Source: Paraburkholderia caribensis (GTDB taxonomy: Bacteria > Pseudomonadota > Gammaproteobacteria > Burkholderiales > Burkholderiaceae). From it: a DNA stretch of 64,000 nucleotides. Numbering within the stretch: position 1 is the first letter of the stretch; every line of letters begins with the position of its first letter. The stretch covers positions 1,488,001 through 1,552,000 of the forward strand of contig NZ_CP026102.1 of the NCBI RefSeq assembly GCF_002902945.1, read 5' to 3'. Below are positions 32,490 to 39,870 of the stretch, one piece after another. Both the position numbers and the translations under genes were made by a program. The notes under the pieces were generated by a model that worked only from the letters and a program-made list of their open reading frames with translations, was not told the DNA's origin and made no database searches.

Positions 32490-32828
32490 ATGAAAACCAT
32501 CCAGTTCCTCAAGGCCACAGGCAGCATCGCATGCGTTGCATTCGCACTGAACGCGACGGCGCAAACGACGGCCTCCGCGCCGCCCGCCACTTCCGAAAGC
32601 GTCGGCCAGCATATCGACGACGGCACGGTGACCACCAAGGTCAAGGCCGAGCTGCTCGGCGCGAAGAACGTGAAGTCCACGCACATTCACGTCAAGACCC
32701 GCAAGGGCATCGTCTGGCTGTCGGGCTCGGTGCCGTCGGCTGAGGACAAGAGCGCGGCGCAGGAAGTCGTGCAAAACGTATCCGGCGTGAAGGGTGTGAA
32801 GAACCATCTGAAGATCGCAGCCGATTAA
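32490..32828 (+). CDS. Periplasmic BON-domain protein
   Basis: 112 residues with a signal peptide (KTIQFLKATGSIACVAFALN, cleavage after ATA). A single BON domain follows: DDGTVTTKVKAELLG, THIHVKTRKGIVWLSGSVPS, AQEVVQNVSGVKGVKNHLKI. BON proteins of the OsmY type are periplasmic or membrane-associated and induced by osmotic or stationary-phase stress. AAGGAG lies upstream of the ATG. It is a single gene ended by the terminator at 32882. Confidence 0.9.
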   Translation: MKTIQFLKATGSIACVAFALNATAQTTASAPPATSESVGQHIDDGTVTTKVKAELLGAKNVKSTHIHVKTRKGIVWLSGSVPSAEDKSAAQEVVQNVSGVKGVKNHLKIAAD

Positions 32829-32881
32829 GCGCTCGACGCTTGCGGGCGCTGAACGCGCTCGCGTTGAAGCGTTGATGTGCC

Positions 32882-32916
32882 AGAGGCCGCCCTTGATGGG
32901 GCGGCCTCTTTTTCTT
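32882..32916 (+). terminator. Intrinsic terminator after the BON-domain gene
   Basis: Eleven-base arms AGAGGCCGCCC and GGGCGGCCTCT around a short loop, followed by TTTTTCTTT. It is a strong rho-independent terminator for the plus strand, between converging genes. Confidence 0.88.
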
Positions 32917-32927
32917 TGCTGTTGTAC

Positions 32928-33380
32928 TCAGGCTTTCATCGCCGCGTACTGATCGCGCATCGCGCGAATGCGGTCATGGTTTTGCAGCACACCGTGATAT
33001 AACCGCTCGACGACGGCGCGCACGTCTGCCGGCAGATCTTTTTCGAGCGCGTCGTGAAAGCGCTTTTTGGCAGCGTCCTCGCCCTTTTCGCAATCGGCGA
33101 GAATTGCGTGATCCGCGCGACTGCCCATGGCCGATTTCACATCGAGCCACCCGCGATGCAATGCCCCCGCAACGCTGCCGCCGCCCTCCGGTTTGCCGCC
33201 CAGCCTCAACACGAGATCCTGCAGTTCGCGCGCACCCTGCGTGCACCGGTCCGCGCTCTCGAGCAGCGCGTCCTTGACGCTCGCGTGAGTCGCGTCCTCA
33301 GCGGCTTTCATGAAGCCGCGCTCGCCGTCCTTCGACGTCTCGATCAGATCATTCAGCACGGCAATGACATTCGTCGCCAT
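32928..33380 (-). CDS. PA2169 family four-helix-bundle protein (DUF2383)
   Basis: 150 residues, nearly all helical, starting MATNVIAVLNDLIETSKDGE with GFMKAAEDATHASVKDALLE, and ending in the helix with HGVLQNHDRIRAMRDQY. This is the PA2169/DUF2383 ferritin-like bundle, found among stress-induced genes and of unknown activity. AAAGGAG lies seven bases before the ATG. A looser sigma-54-like motif lies upstream at 33420. Confidence 0.9.
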   Translation of the reverse strand: MATNVIAVLNDLIETSKDGERGFMKAAEDATHASVKDALLESADRCTQGARELQDLVLRLGGKPEGGGSVAGALHRGWLDVKSAMGSRADHAILADCEKGEDAAKKRFHDALEKDLPADVRAVVERLYHGVLQNHDRIRAMRDQYAAMKA

Positions 33381-33419
33381 ACGTTGCTCCTTTCCGTTAT
33401 GCGTGAGTGCCTGCTATTA

Positions 33420-33434
33420 CGCACTCGTCATGCC
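33420..33434 (-). promoter_or_regulatory. Weak sigma-54-like motif of the PA2169-type gene
   Basis: On the minus strand GGCAT-GACGA-GTGCG has the invariant GG and GC ten bases apart, but two departures from the -12 consensus TTGCW. It lies about 40 bases before the start codon. It is reported because it sits where the better matches in this island sit. Confidence 0.3.
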
Positions 33435-33614
33435 CAGCCTCCAGACATGCATGTCGTCTTTGCCATTGTGGCGAGTAATTGCTTCCAGCCCGAATGCCGC
33501 CACTACGTGCTTGCGACCGCAAACGCAGCCCCGCGCACGCACGGCAAAAAGGGCACGGATATTGCTCGACCATCCTGCCGGACCCGCACGCACCGCGCAA
33601 AGCTCTGAGAAAGC

Positions 33615-33650
33615 GCAGTTGACATCGCAGTTGGCATCGCAGTTGACACA
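33615..33650. repeat. Three tandem 12-base repeats
   Basis: The unit CGCAGTTGACAT occurs three times in direct succession, with G for A in the second copy and C for T at the end of the third. It lies 38-73 bases upstream of the small secreted-protein gene at 33688. The second unit also gives a poor sigma-54-like GGCAT-CGCAG-TTGAC. It could be an operator array or simple slippage. Confidence 0.6.
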
Positions 33651-33687
33651 CAGCGCGGGCCAGTCATCGACAAGAGAGAACTTCACC

Positions 33688-33972
33688 ATGAAGATCAGGA
33701 GCACGGAATGCCTGCTGTTCGTGGCTATTGCCACGGCGGCCACCGTTGCGCAGATACGCGCACATACGCTGTCGGCCAGCCAGGCCGACGTACCGGCGCA
33801 GACAGCGCCACACACCGCCCACATGCAGGCTTGCGACCCATCGCGCAGCGGGACGCTGCGGGCAGCGTGCGAAACGCGCAGCGAGCGTCGTTCCATCGAT
33901 AGCAATGATCGCCGGGCCCACGGCGTCGATACGCCGAACACAGCGCCAGGCACCGGCAAGCTCTGGGTTTGA
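33688..33972 (+). CDS. Small secreted protein of unknown function
   Basis: 94 residues. It begins MKIRSTECLLFVAIATAATV with a likely signal peptide cleaved near IRA-HT. The remainder is polar, rich in Thr, Ala, Arg and Ser, with two Cys (QACDPSRSGTLRAACETRSE). GAGAGAA precedes the ATG. No family is recognised. A terminator follows. The frame is open much further upstream, but only this start has a ribosome site and signal peptide. Confidence 0.55.
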   Translation: MKIRSTECLLFVAIATAATVAQIRAHTLSASQADVPAQTAPHTAHMQACDPSRSGTLRAACETRSERRSIDSNDRRAHGVDTPNTAPGTGKLWV

Positions 33973-33988
33973 TGAGGGTCAGGCGGGT

Positions 33989-34022
33989 GGCGGCCGCATG
34001 TGTCGCGGCAGCCGCCTTTTTT
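33989..34022 (+). terminator. Intrinsic terminator after the small secreted-protein gene
   Basis: GGCGGC pairs with GCCGCC, with an interrupted inner stem (CGC/GCG), followed by six T. It is suited to ending plus-strand transcription before the converging gene that ends at 34033. Confidence 0.7.
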
Positions 34023-34032
34023 GCGCATCCGC

Positions 34033-34335
34033 TTATGTCTTCAGCCGGCGGTCCGACTCCATCCCTTCGACGCGGAACAGGCCGCTGTGCAGAATGACGC
34101 TATCGCCGCCATTCTGATCGAGGGCTTCCGCGCACACGGAACGGATACGCGCGCGGCCGCGCTCGTACGCGCCGATCAGCGCATCTTCGAGCGGCGAGTC
34201 CGCGCCGAAATGATCTTCGAGCGCCTCCGCCGAAATCGCGCAGGCGACCGGCTCGCCATCGACGCATGCGTTGAAGCGCACGGTCAGGCTCGACCCATCG
34301 AACACGGGGGCATCATCGGGGAATGTGATGTGCAT
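34033..34335 (-). CDS. DUF1488 domain-containing protein
   Basis: 100 residues from MHITFPDDAPVFDGSSLTVR, the usual DUF1488 beginning, continuing NACVDGEPVACAISAEALED and HFGADSP. GAGGAC lies six bases before this ATG (34335). A longer frame starts at 34389, where ATG overlaps the preceding stop as ATGA; that would add 18 residues not typical of the family, so I prefer the shorter form. It is the third gene of an operon with the DJ-1/PfpI and DUF4142 genes. Function is unknown. Confidence 0.82.
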   Translation of the reverse strand: MHITFPDDAPVFDGSSLTVRFNACVDGEPVACAISAEALEDHFGADSPLEDALIGAYERGRARIRSVCAEALDQNGGDSVILHSGLFRVEGMESDRRLKT

Positions 34336-34385
34336 GAGAGAGTCCTCGTACGCCGCACGCGGCATGAACACCTTGACGATCCCGT

Positions 34386-34925
34386 TCATGACGAAGCCTT
34401 GCGCGCATTGGCGAGTTGCTGTGCCATCGCGAGATGGTGACGAATGGTCGGGAGCGCGCGGGTCGCCGCTCCCTTCAGTTGCGGGTCCGCGCCGCTTTCG
34501 CTTTCCTTCTGGAACAGTTCGACCGCTTTCTGATGGCCGCCCACGGCGACCTCGTCGATATAAGCCTTGTCGAAACCTTCGCCCTTCAGCCCTTGCAGCT
34601 TGCCGACCAGCGCGGAATCCGCGCCGGGCGATGCGCTCAACCCCTTCTGCGTCGCGATCACATCGAGGCTGCGAGCAAGCTTCGTGTGATCCGCGATCAT
34701 TTGCTGCGCGAACTTCTTCACCTGCGGATTGGACGAATTCGTCAGCGCGAGCTTGCTCGCCGCGATCTCCGTCGCCCCCGCCTGCGACGCGTCCTGAACA
34801 AACTGCGTGTCGCCCGGCGAAAGCTTCGTGTCGGCACTGGCAGGCCAGCCTGTTGCAACGCCGAGCGCTAGCACGGCGGGCACGGCGAGGGCTCGAACGA
34901 ATGAGCTGAATGGGCGAATCATCAT
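34386..34925 (-). CDS. DUF4142 domain-containing exported protein
   Basis: 179 residues from the ATG at 34925, chosen because GGAG lies six bases upstream. A signal peptide (FVRALAVPAVLALGVATGWP, cleavage after ASA) precedes a ferritin-like helical DUF4142 domain: FVQDASQAGATEIAASKLAL, VKKFAQQMIADHTKLARSLD, VGGHQKAVELFQKESESGAD. Such proteins are exported and often sit with stress genes; biochemical function is unknown. It begins 38 bases after the DJ-1/PfpI gene on the same strand. Confidence 0.9.
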   Translation of the reverse strand: MMIRPFSSFVRALAVPAVLALGVATGWPASADTKLSPGDTQFVQDASQAGATEIAASKLALTNSSNPQVKKFAQQMIADHTKLARSLDVIATQKGLSASPGADSALVGKLQGLKGEGFDKAYIDEVAVGGHQKAVELFQKESESGADPQLKGAATRALPTIRHHLAMAQQLANARKASS

Positions 34926-34962
34926 GCGTCTCTCCGATTGATACCAGCGCGCCCCGTGCAAC

Positions 34963-35514
34963 TCAGGCCGCTCTCTTCTTCAACAGTTGCGCGATCAGCG
35001 TTTTATTGAACGCGGGAAGATCGTCGGGCTTGCGGCTCGTGATGAAGTTGCCGTCCTCGACCACTTCCTTGTCGACCCATGTGCCGCCCGCGTTGCGGAT
35101 ATCGTCCTGAAGGCTCGGCCAGCTCGTCACCGTGCGGCCCTTGATCAGCCCCGCCGACACAGGCAGCCACGTGCCATGGCAGATCACGGCGATCGGCTTC
35201 CTTGCCTGGTCGGCCGCCTTGACGAATGCCTGTGCCTGCGGCAACAGACGGATCGCATCGCCATTGACGACGCCGCCCGGCAGAACGACTGCGTCGTAAT
35301 CGTTCGGCGCGGCCTTGTCGAACGTCGTATCGACGTCGACGCTGTCGGCTTTGTCCACATGCCTGAAGCCCTGGATCTTCCCCGCCGTGGCAGAAATTAC
35401 GTGCACGGTCGCGCCCGCTTCCGTGAGCGCGCGACGCGGTTCGATCAGCTCGGCCTGTTCGAATCCGTCCAGGGCCAATACCGCAACCTTGCATCCCGCT
35501 AGCGTGCTAGCCAT
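34963..35514 (-). CDS. DJ-1/PfpI family protein (type 1 glutamine amidotransferase-like)
   Basis: 183 residues from the ATG at 35514, which has AAAGGAGG upstream. It begins CKVAVLALDGFEQAELIEPR with the conserved Glu after the first strand, has AVVLPGGVVNGD, and carries the nucleophile elbow VICHGTWLPVSAG with the reactive Cys followed by His. It ends with a DGNFITSRKPDDLPAF segment. The PfpI/YhbO group includes stress-induced deglycases or proteases; the exact activity here is not settled by sequence. It is the first gene of a three-gene operon, preceded by a sigma-54-like promoter. Confidence 0.92.
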   Translation of the reverse strand: MASTLAGCKVAVLALDGFEQAELIEPRRALTEAGATVHVISATAGKIQGFRHVDKADSVDVDTTFDKAAPNDYDAVVLPGGVVNGDAIRLLPQAQAFVKAADQARKPIAVICHGTWLPVSAGLIKGRTVTSWPSLQDDIRNAGGTWVDKEVVEDGNFITSRKPDDLPAFNKTLIAQLLKKRAA

Positions 35515-35574
35515 GTGTACGTCCTCCTTTCGTAGTCTGTGTATGAGCAAATCCACGCTCGTACATATAGGGCG

Positions 35575-35589
35575 AGCAAGTTCGATGCC
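35575..35589 (-). promoter_or_regulatory. Candidate sigma-54 promoter of the DJ-1/PfpI operon
   Basis: On the minus strand GGCAT-CGAAC-TTGCT fits GGCAY-N5-TTGCW exactly. It ends about 60 bases before the ATG at 35514, leaving room for a leader near 50 bases. A second match facing the other way lies 40 bases off. Confidence 0.55.
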
Positions 35590-35630
35590 CAACGCTCGCC
35601 ACGCTCTTCGGCGACCAGGACGACGGTTCA

Positions 35631-35645
35631 GGCATTGCTATTGCA
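35631..35645 (+). promoter_or_regulatory. Candidate sigma-54 promoter of the topoisomerase IB gene
   Basis: GGCAT-TGCTA-TTGCA fits GGCAY-N5-TTGCW exactly and faces the topoisomerase gene, ending 52 bases before its ATG. It is divergent from the DJ-1/PfpI operon motif. Confidence 0.5.
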
Positions 35646-35697
35646 CGGAGCTAGCGCGTGAATGCATGTCCGTCACCGAAGACCGGAAACCCGCGAA

Positions 35698-36900
35698 ATG
35701 AAAACGATGACACGCAACGCGATCGATGCGATCGCCAAAGGACTTTCCACCCCGATGCCCGCGGGACTGCGGCACGCGGACGACACGCGCCCCGGCTACA
35801 CGCGCAAAAAGCTCAGAAACGCGTTCGTCTATTTCGATCTGGACGGCAAACGCATCGACGACGAATCGCAGATTGCGCGTATCAATGCGCTCGCGATACC
35901 GCCCGCCTATACCGATGTCTGGATCTGCCCCGACCCGCGCGGCCACATCCAGGCAACGGGCCGCGATGCGCGGGGCCGCAAGCAGTACCGCTATCACCCG
36001 CAATGGCGCGAAACGCGCGACGCCGACAAGTTCGGCCGCATGGCCGCGTTCGGGCACGCGCTGCCGAAGATCCGCGCGCGAGTCGCACGCGATCTCGCGC
36101 GTGACGGCATGCCGCGCGAGAAGGTGATCGCGGCCGTCGTGCATCTGCTCGATACGACGCTGATCCGGATCGGGAGCGTCGAATATGCACGCGACAACCA
36201 GTCCTATGGGCTCACCACGCTGCGCAAGAAGCACGTCAAGATTCGCGCGGGCGAAGTGCGCTTCCGTTTTGCGGGAAAAAGCGGCATCGAGCACGACGTG
36301 AGCGTCGACGATGCGCGTGTCAAGCGCATCGTGCGAAAGTGCGCGGAGTTGCCGGGCCACGACCTCTTCCAGTACATCGACGACGACGGCGCCCGCCATA
36401 CGATCGGCTCGGCCGACATCAATGCGTATCTGCGCGATATCAGCAGCGCGGACTTTTCGGCGAAAGACTATCGCACGTGGGCAGGCAGCGTGTATGCGAT
36501 GGCGGCGCTGCGCCAGCTGGTGTGCGAAAGCGCCGCCGACACGCGCCGTCACGTCGTCGCGACCGTGAAAGAAGTGGCCACGCTATTGCGCAACACACCT
36601 GCTGTCTGCAAACGCTGCTATATCCACCCGGAGGTGATCGCGGCCTTTGAAGCAGGCGAATTGCAGAGCCTGCTGCCACAGCGCACAAAGCGTCACATGA
36701 AGGTCGACGAAGCGGCATTCGCCGCATTGCTCGCCCAGCTCGAAAAGCGCGCGCGGCTGGCACGCCGCAGCGCGCGCAAGGGCGGCAAGACGTCTGCGTC
36801 AGTGGATGTGGAAAGCGCGCGACTCGCAACGCTGCTCACCAGGTCGAGCGCACTGCGCAAGCGGGCAAACGCACGCAGGCGCGCCGACCCTACCGCCTGA
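35698..36900 (+). CDS. DNA topoisomerase IB
   Basis: 400 residues from 35698; an ATG at 35662 adds 12 residues without a better ribosome site. The N-terminal part (PGYTRKKLRNAFVYFDLDGK, then PPAYTDVWICPDPRGHIQAT) and RYHPQWRETRDADKF are typical of bacterial type IB enzymes. Catalytic parts are IRIGSVEYARDNQSYGLTTL with RKKHVK, and the C-terminal active-site Tyr in CKRCYIHPEV. It relaxes supercoils by a 3'-phosphotyrosine nick. Bacterial IB enzymes often sit in stress clusters, as here. The Arg/Lys-rich tail should bind DNA. Confidence 0.94.
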   Translation: MKTMTRNAIDAIAKGLSTPMPAGLRHADDTRPGYTRKKLRNAFVYFDLDGKRIDDESQIARINALAIPPAYTDVWICPDPRGHIQATGRDARGRKQYRYHPQWRETRDADKFGRMAAFGHALPKIRARVARDLARDGMPREKVIAAVVHLLDTTLIRIGSVEYARDNQSYGLTTLRKKHVKIRAGEVRFRFAGKSGIEHDVSVDDARVKRIVRKCAELPGHDLFQYIDDDGARHTIGSADINAYLRDISSADFSAKDYRTWAGSVYAMAALRQLVCESAADTRRHVVATVKEVATLLRNTPAVCKRCYIHPEVIAAFEAGELQSLLPQRTKRHMKVDEAAFAALLAQLEKRARLARRSARKGGKTSASVDVESARLATLLTRSSALRKRANARRRADPTA

Positions 36901-36921
36901 TCCCCGGGTTGCCTTGCCGCA

Positions 36922-37215
36922 TTACTCCTCGTACGCCGCCATGACCAGCCACATGTCGCGTTCGGCGCTGTGGATCTGCGCGGCGAGCGCATAGCTATCG
37001 CCGGGTCCACACGTATTCGCGAGCGTACGCTGCGCGACCTCCGCATCTTCGAATACGCAATCGCCACCCAGTGGCCGCACTTCGCGCTTGCCCTCGAACA
37101 TATGCCGGCTCATCCGGTACACGAGCGGCTGCTGCTTCCACTCATGGAAGCAATCCTTAACGTGCTGAAAATCGCCGCCGCAGACGTTGCTCTGATAGTG
37201 AATCCTCGATCGCAT
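36922..37215 (-). CDS. Hypothetical protein
   Basis: 97 residues starting MRSRIHYQSNVCGGDFQHVK, with GGAGG seven bases before the ATG at 37215. It has three Cys in the first two thirds and a C-terminal helix, SAERDMWLVMAAYEE. No membrane segment or signal peptide. No family is recognised. The short gaps and strong ribosome site argue that it is real. Confidence 0.6.
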   Translation of the reverse strand: MRSRIHYQSNVCGGDFQHVKDCFHEWKQQPLVYRMSRHMFEGKREVRPLGGDCVFEDAEVAQRTLANTCGPGDSYALAAQIHSAERDMWLVMAAYEE

Positions 37216-37453
37216 CGCATTACCTCCACATGCGGCGTCGTGTGTGTTGCGTCGGCCGATCGCCGTGCCGCGCAACATTGGATCGCCGGTCGAGCGGAAC
37301 GCGGTTGCGTGCTCCGTCCGCGCTGCGGATCGCCACGTGCCGCCGTTGTGCCGCGTGCTTCAAGTCCTCAATGAAGCAGCACAGCGTCGAATCCATCCCT
37401 CGACGCGCGGTTGCACGGCCATCTTGCCCGCGCCGCGCGTCGCGAGCGCCGTG

Positions 37454-37639
37454 TTAGTGGCTTGCGCCCGACGCCGCCGCGGCGCCGCTCGCGCCCATGG
37501 CGCTATCCGTTGCGGCCGGCGCGCTGGCGCCCGCGGCCGTGTCGGTGGTGCTGTTGTCCGCCTTCTTGCAGCCCGCGCCGAGTGATATCGACACGACGGC
37601 AAGCACGAGCAACAGATGCTTCAAAGCTGCCTTCGTCAT
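37454..37639 (-). CDS. Small lipoprotein
   Basis: 61 residues. The signal LKHLLLVLAVVSISLGAGC has a lipobox (LGAGC) and a Lys pair after the Cys. The mature part is only about 38 residues, rich in Ala, Gly, Ser and Thr. AGGAG precedes the ATG. It resembles the many short Ala-rich lipoproteins of Burkholderiaceae, function unknown. It lies 60 bases after the next gene upstream and may be cotranscribed. Confidence 0.7.
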   Translation of the reverse strand: MTKAALKHLLLVLAVVSISLGAGCKKADNSTTDTAAGASAPAATDSAMGASGAAAASGASH

Positions 37640-37699
37640 GGTTTCTCCTGTCTGCGTTGCAGTTCCGGCGCCGACTTCGCGCCGGACATGTCGGTGAGA

Positions 37700-37981
37700 T
37701 TACTGCCCCTTCGTATCGCTGCTCGCGTCGGCGCCCGGCATATTGGTAGTATCCGTGGCGGGCTTCGTGTGCGAGGTCGACTTCTTGTGGTGCATCTTCG
37801 ACGACGCATGCGTGCCCGACGCCGCCATCCCGGCGCCCGTCTGATCCGACGAACTCATTCCGGCGCCGTTGCCGCCGCCGCCCGCCGCACCGCCGCCATT
37901 GCCCGTGCCGCCGCCCTGTGCAAAAGCGCTTCCCGACAATGCGAGCAATGCCGCCACGATCCATGTCGTTCTGGTCTTCAT
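37700..37981 (-). CDS. Small exported Gly/Ser-rich protein
   Basis: 93 residues from the ATG at 37981, with AAAGGGG six bases upstream. The signal peptide KTRTTWIVAALLALSGSAFA is followed by a Gly/Asn-rich run, then a Ser/Thr/His/Lys-rich tail (SKMHHKKSTSHTKPATDTTN). No fold is expected. Similar exported proteins occur next to stress genes. A sigma-54-like promoter lies about 75 bases upstream. Confidence 0.65.
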   Translation of the reverse strand: MKTRTTWIVAALLALSGSAFAQGGGTGNGGGAAGGGGNGAGMSSSDQTGAGMAASGTHASSKMHHKKSTSHTKPATDTTNMPGADASSDTKGQ

Positions 37982-38053
37982 CTGGTACCCCTTTGAGTGG
38001 AAATGAAAGCGGCCGACGACCGCGAAAATCCTGTAACTGTCACCATCCGGTCG

Positions 38054-38068
38054 AGCAAGCGGTGTGCC
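38054..38068 (-). promoter_or_regulatory. Candidate sigma-54 promoter of the exported Gly/Ser-rich protein
   Basis: On the minus strand GGCAC-ACCGC-TTGCT is an exact fit to GGCAY-N5-TTGCW, preceded by G. With the DJ-1/PfpI and BON matches it is among the best in the window. It ends 72 bases before the start codon at 37981. Confidence 0.58.
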
Positions 38069-38268
38069 CTGCGAAGCGCGCGCGCCGCCATCCGGCGGCC
38101 TGAAAACGCCACTTCGCAGCGGCCTTTCATGCACGGCCGGATATCGCGGCGACGCACGCATGGACTCGCTGCGTCTGATAATTACAAAGAGGACGTAAAT
38201 CTTTCGTGCGTTAAATGGCGCAATATGGTGGTTGCGTTGCATGCCATTCAGCCCAAGGAGAACACTTC

Positions 38269-38943
38269 ATGCGTATTTCGACATCTTTTCTGTTCGACCT
38301 CGACGGCACGCTCGTCGACAGCGTGTATCAGCATGTGCTCGCATGGAAGGAAGCGCTCGACGAAGAAGGCATCGAGTTGTCCGTGTGGCGCATTCATCGC
38401 AAGATCGGCATGAGCGGCGGGCTCTTTACGAATCAACTGTTGCGCGAGACGGGCGGCGACATGAGCACGGAGCGTGTCGAGAGCTTGCGGCGCGCGCATG
38501 CTCGCGCTTACAGACAACTGCATGCACAAGTGCGTCCGCTGCCCGGCGCGCAGGCGCTGCTGGCCGCGCTGACGGAAAGCGGTACGCCGTGGGCGATCGC
38601 GACCAGCGGCCGCATGGAAACGGCGGCCGTCAATCTCGAAGCGCTCGGCGTCGATCCGTCGAAGACGGTCGTCATCACGCGCGACGACGTCAAATACGCG
38701 AAGCCCGATCCCGACCTGTTCGTCGCCGCGGCGCAGCGGTTGAAGGTGCAGATCGAGCACGCCGTCGTGGTCGGCGACAGCATCTGGGACATGCTGGCCG
38801 CCCGACGCTGCCGCGCGCTGGGCGTGGGCCTGCTGTCGGGCGGCTACGGCCAGGAAGAACTTGAACGTGCGGGCGCGCTGCGCGTCTACGAAGACCCCGC
38901 CGATCTGCTCGAACATCTCGACGAGATCGCCGCGCGTCCCTGA
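38269..38943 (+). CDS. HAD family phosphatase (phosphoglycolate phosphatase-like)
   Basis: 224 residues from the ATG at 38269, which follows AAGGAG by eight bases. All HAD motifs are visible: FLFDLDGTLVDS with the nucleophile and acid Asp, the cap region (HVLAWKEALDEEGIELSVWR), the AIATSG Thr/Ser motif, KPDPDLF with the Lys, and VVVGDSIWDMLAA with the Asp pair. It should dephosphorylate a small phosphorylated metabolite in the cytoplasm; the cap type suits sugar phosphates or phosphoglycolate, but the substrate is unknown. Confidence 0.92.
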   Translation: MRISTSFLFDLDGTLVDSVYQHVLAWKEALDEEGIELSVWRIHRKIGMSGGLFTNQLLRETGGDMSTERVESLRRAHARAYRQLHAQVRPLPGAQALLAALTESGTPWAIATSGRMETAAVNLEALGVDPSKTVVITRDDVKYAKPDPDLFVAAAQRLKVQIEHAVVVGDSIWDMLAARRCRALGVGLLSGGYGQEELERAGALRVYEDPADLLEHLDEIAARP

Positions 38944-39003
38944 ATACGTCCCTGAGTCCTCAAGGCCGTTCGCATTCGTCCGACACTGCAAGGCGTGCCG
39001 CGT

Positions 39004-39018
39004 GGCACGCCACGTGCA
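39004..39018 (+). promoter_or_regulatory. Possible sigma-54 promoter of the 46-residue gene
   Basis: GGCAC-GCCAC-GTGCA has one mismatch (G for T) in the -12 element and correct GG-N10-GC spacing. It ends 41 bases before the start codon at 39060. Confidence 0.35.
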
Positions 39019-39059
39019 CCGCTTCTGTCATGAACATCCTCATGGACAGGAGCGCCAAC

Positions 39060-39200
39060 ATGACCCGCGACCCGACTTCCCCCGACAACTCGACGGCCCG
39101 CCCGGACAACCACGCGCCGCGCGGCGAACCGGAACCGCCCGACACGTCGAAAGATCTGCCCGACTTGCCCGATCCCGTCGAAGTAGGCGAAGACGGTTGA
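39060..39200 (+). CDS. Small acidic Pro-rich protein
   Basis: 46 residues (MTRDPTSPDNSTARPDNHAP start, DLPDLPDPVEVGEDG end). AGGAG lies eight bases before the ATG. The protein is Pro- and Asp-rich, probably disordered, with no signal peptide. No family is recognised. It precedes the PRC-barrel gene on the same strand. An ATG at 39030 would add ten residues but lacks a ribosome site. Confidence 0.5.
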   Translation: MTRDPTSPDNSTARPDNHAPRGEPEPPDTSKDLPDLPDPVEVGEDG

Positions 39201-39202
39201 GC

Positions 39203-39217
39203 GGAATAGCGGTTGCT
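39203..39217 (+). promoter_or_regulatory. Possible sigma-54 promoter of the PRC-barrel gene
   Basis: GGAAT-AGCGG-TTGCT has a perfect -12 element and one mismatch (A for C) in the -24 element, with correct spacing. It ends 51 bases before the start codon at 39269. Confidence 0.35.
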
Positions 39218-39268
39218 CGATAGCGGCTGTATGCATGCTTCACACGGACCAACACAGGGAGAACCATC

Positions 39269-39775
39269 ATGGCATTGCAGAACCAGACACGAGGTGGCGC
39301 GGATATCGTCGGCACGAGTCGCGGCAGAAGCCGCGGGCCGGGCCCCGAAGTGATGGCCGCCGATACGCTGGACGGCGACAAGGTATTGAGCGCCGACGGC
39401 GACGACATCGGCAAGATCAAGGACATCATGCTCGACGTCCGCTCGGGGCGCATCGCCTACGCGGTGTTGTCGAGCGGCGGGTTTCTCGGCATCGGCGACA
39501 AGCTGCTTGCGATCCCATGGAGCGCGCTCACGCTCGACGTGGACCGCGAGTGCTTCCTGCTCGACATGCCGACGGAAAGCGTGAAGAACGCGCCAGGCTT
39601 CGACAAGGATCATTGGCCGTCGATGGCCGATTCCACATGGGCCACCTCGATCCATCAATACTACGGACGCGAACCCTATTGGGGCAGAGGCGGCGGCAGA
39701 GACGATGAGTTCGGCGTCGGCGACGTCGCGCCCGGCTCGTCGGATGCGCCCGAAGCGGGCGGCGTGAAGCTATAG
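39269..39775 (+). CDS. PRC-barrel domain-containing protein
   Basis: 168 residues. After a short basic N-terminus, the PRC-barrel runs from MAADTLDGDKVLSADGDDIG through KIKDIMLDVRSGRIAYAVLS and GFLGIGDKLLAIPWSALTLD. The C-terminal third, with conserved Trp and Tyr (HWPSMADSTWATSIHQYYGR), is typical of the stand-alone stress-linked members. AGGGAGAA precedes the ATG. Function is unknown; these proteins usually accumulate under osmotic or starvation stress. Confidence 0.9.
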   Translation: MALQNQTRGGADIVGTSRGRSRGPGPEVMAADTLDGDKVLSADGDDIGKIKDIMLDVRSGRIAYAVLSSGGFLGIGDKLLAIPWSALTLDVDRECFLLDMPTESVKNAPGFDKDHWPSMADSTWATSIHQYYGREPYWGRGGGRDDEFGVGDVAPGSSDAPEAGGVKL

Positions 39776-39870
39776 AGCCCGCCAGCCTGCGTCGACACGA
39801 TCGAACGCAGCGCCGTCCGCTCGCTACGCGATGCCAGCCTAGCGGGCGGATTCCATTTATAGGGAACATC

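Noticed and set aside
38215..38268. A longer N-terminus for the HAD phosphatase
   Set aside because: AAGGAG sits just before ATG 38269, and HAD motif I is normally close to the N-terminus.
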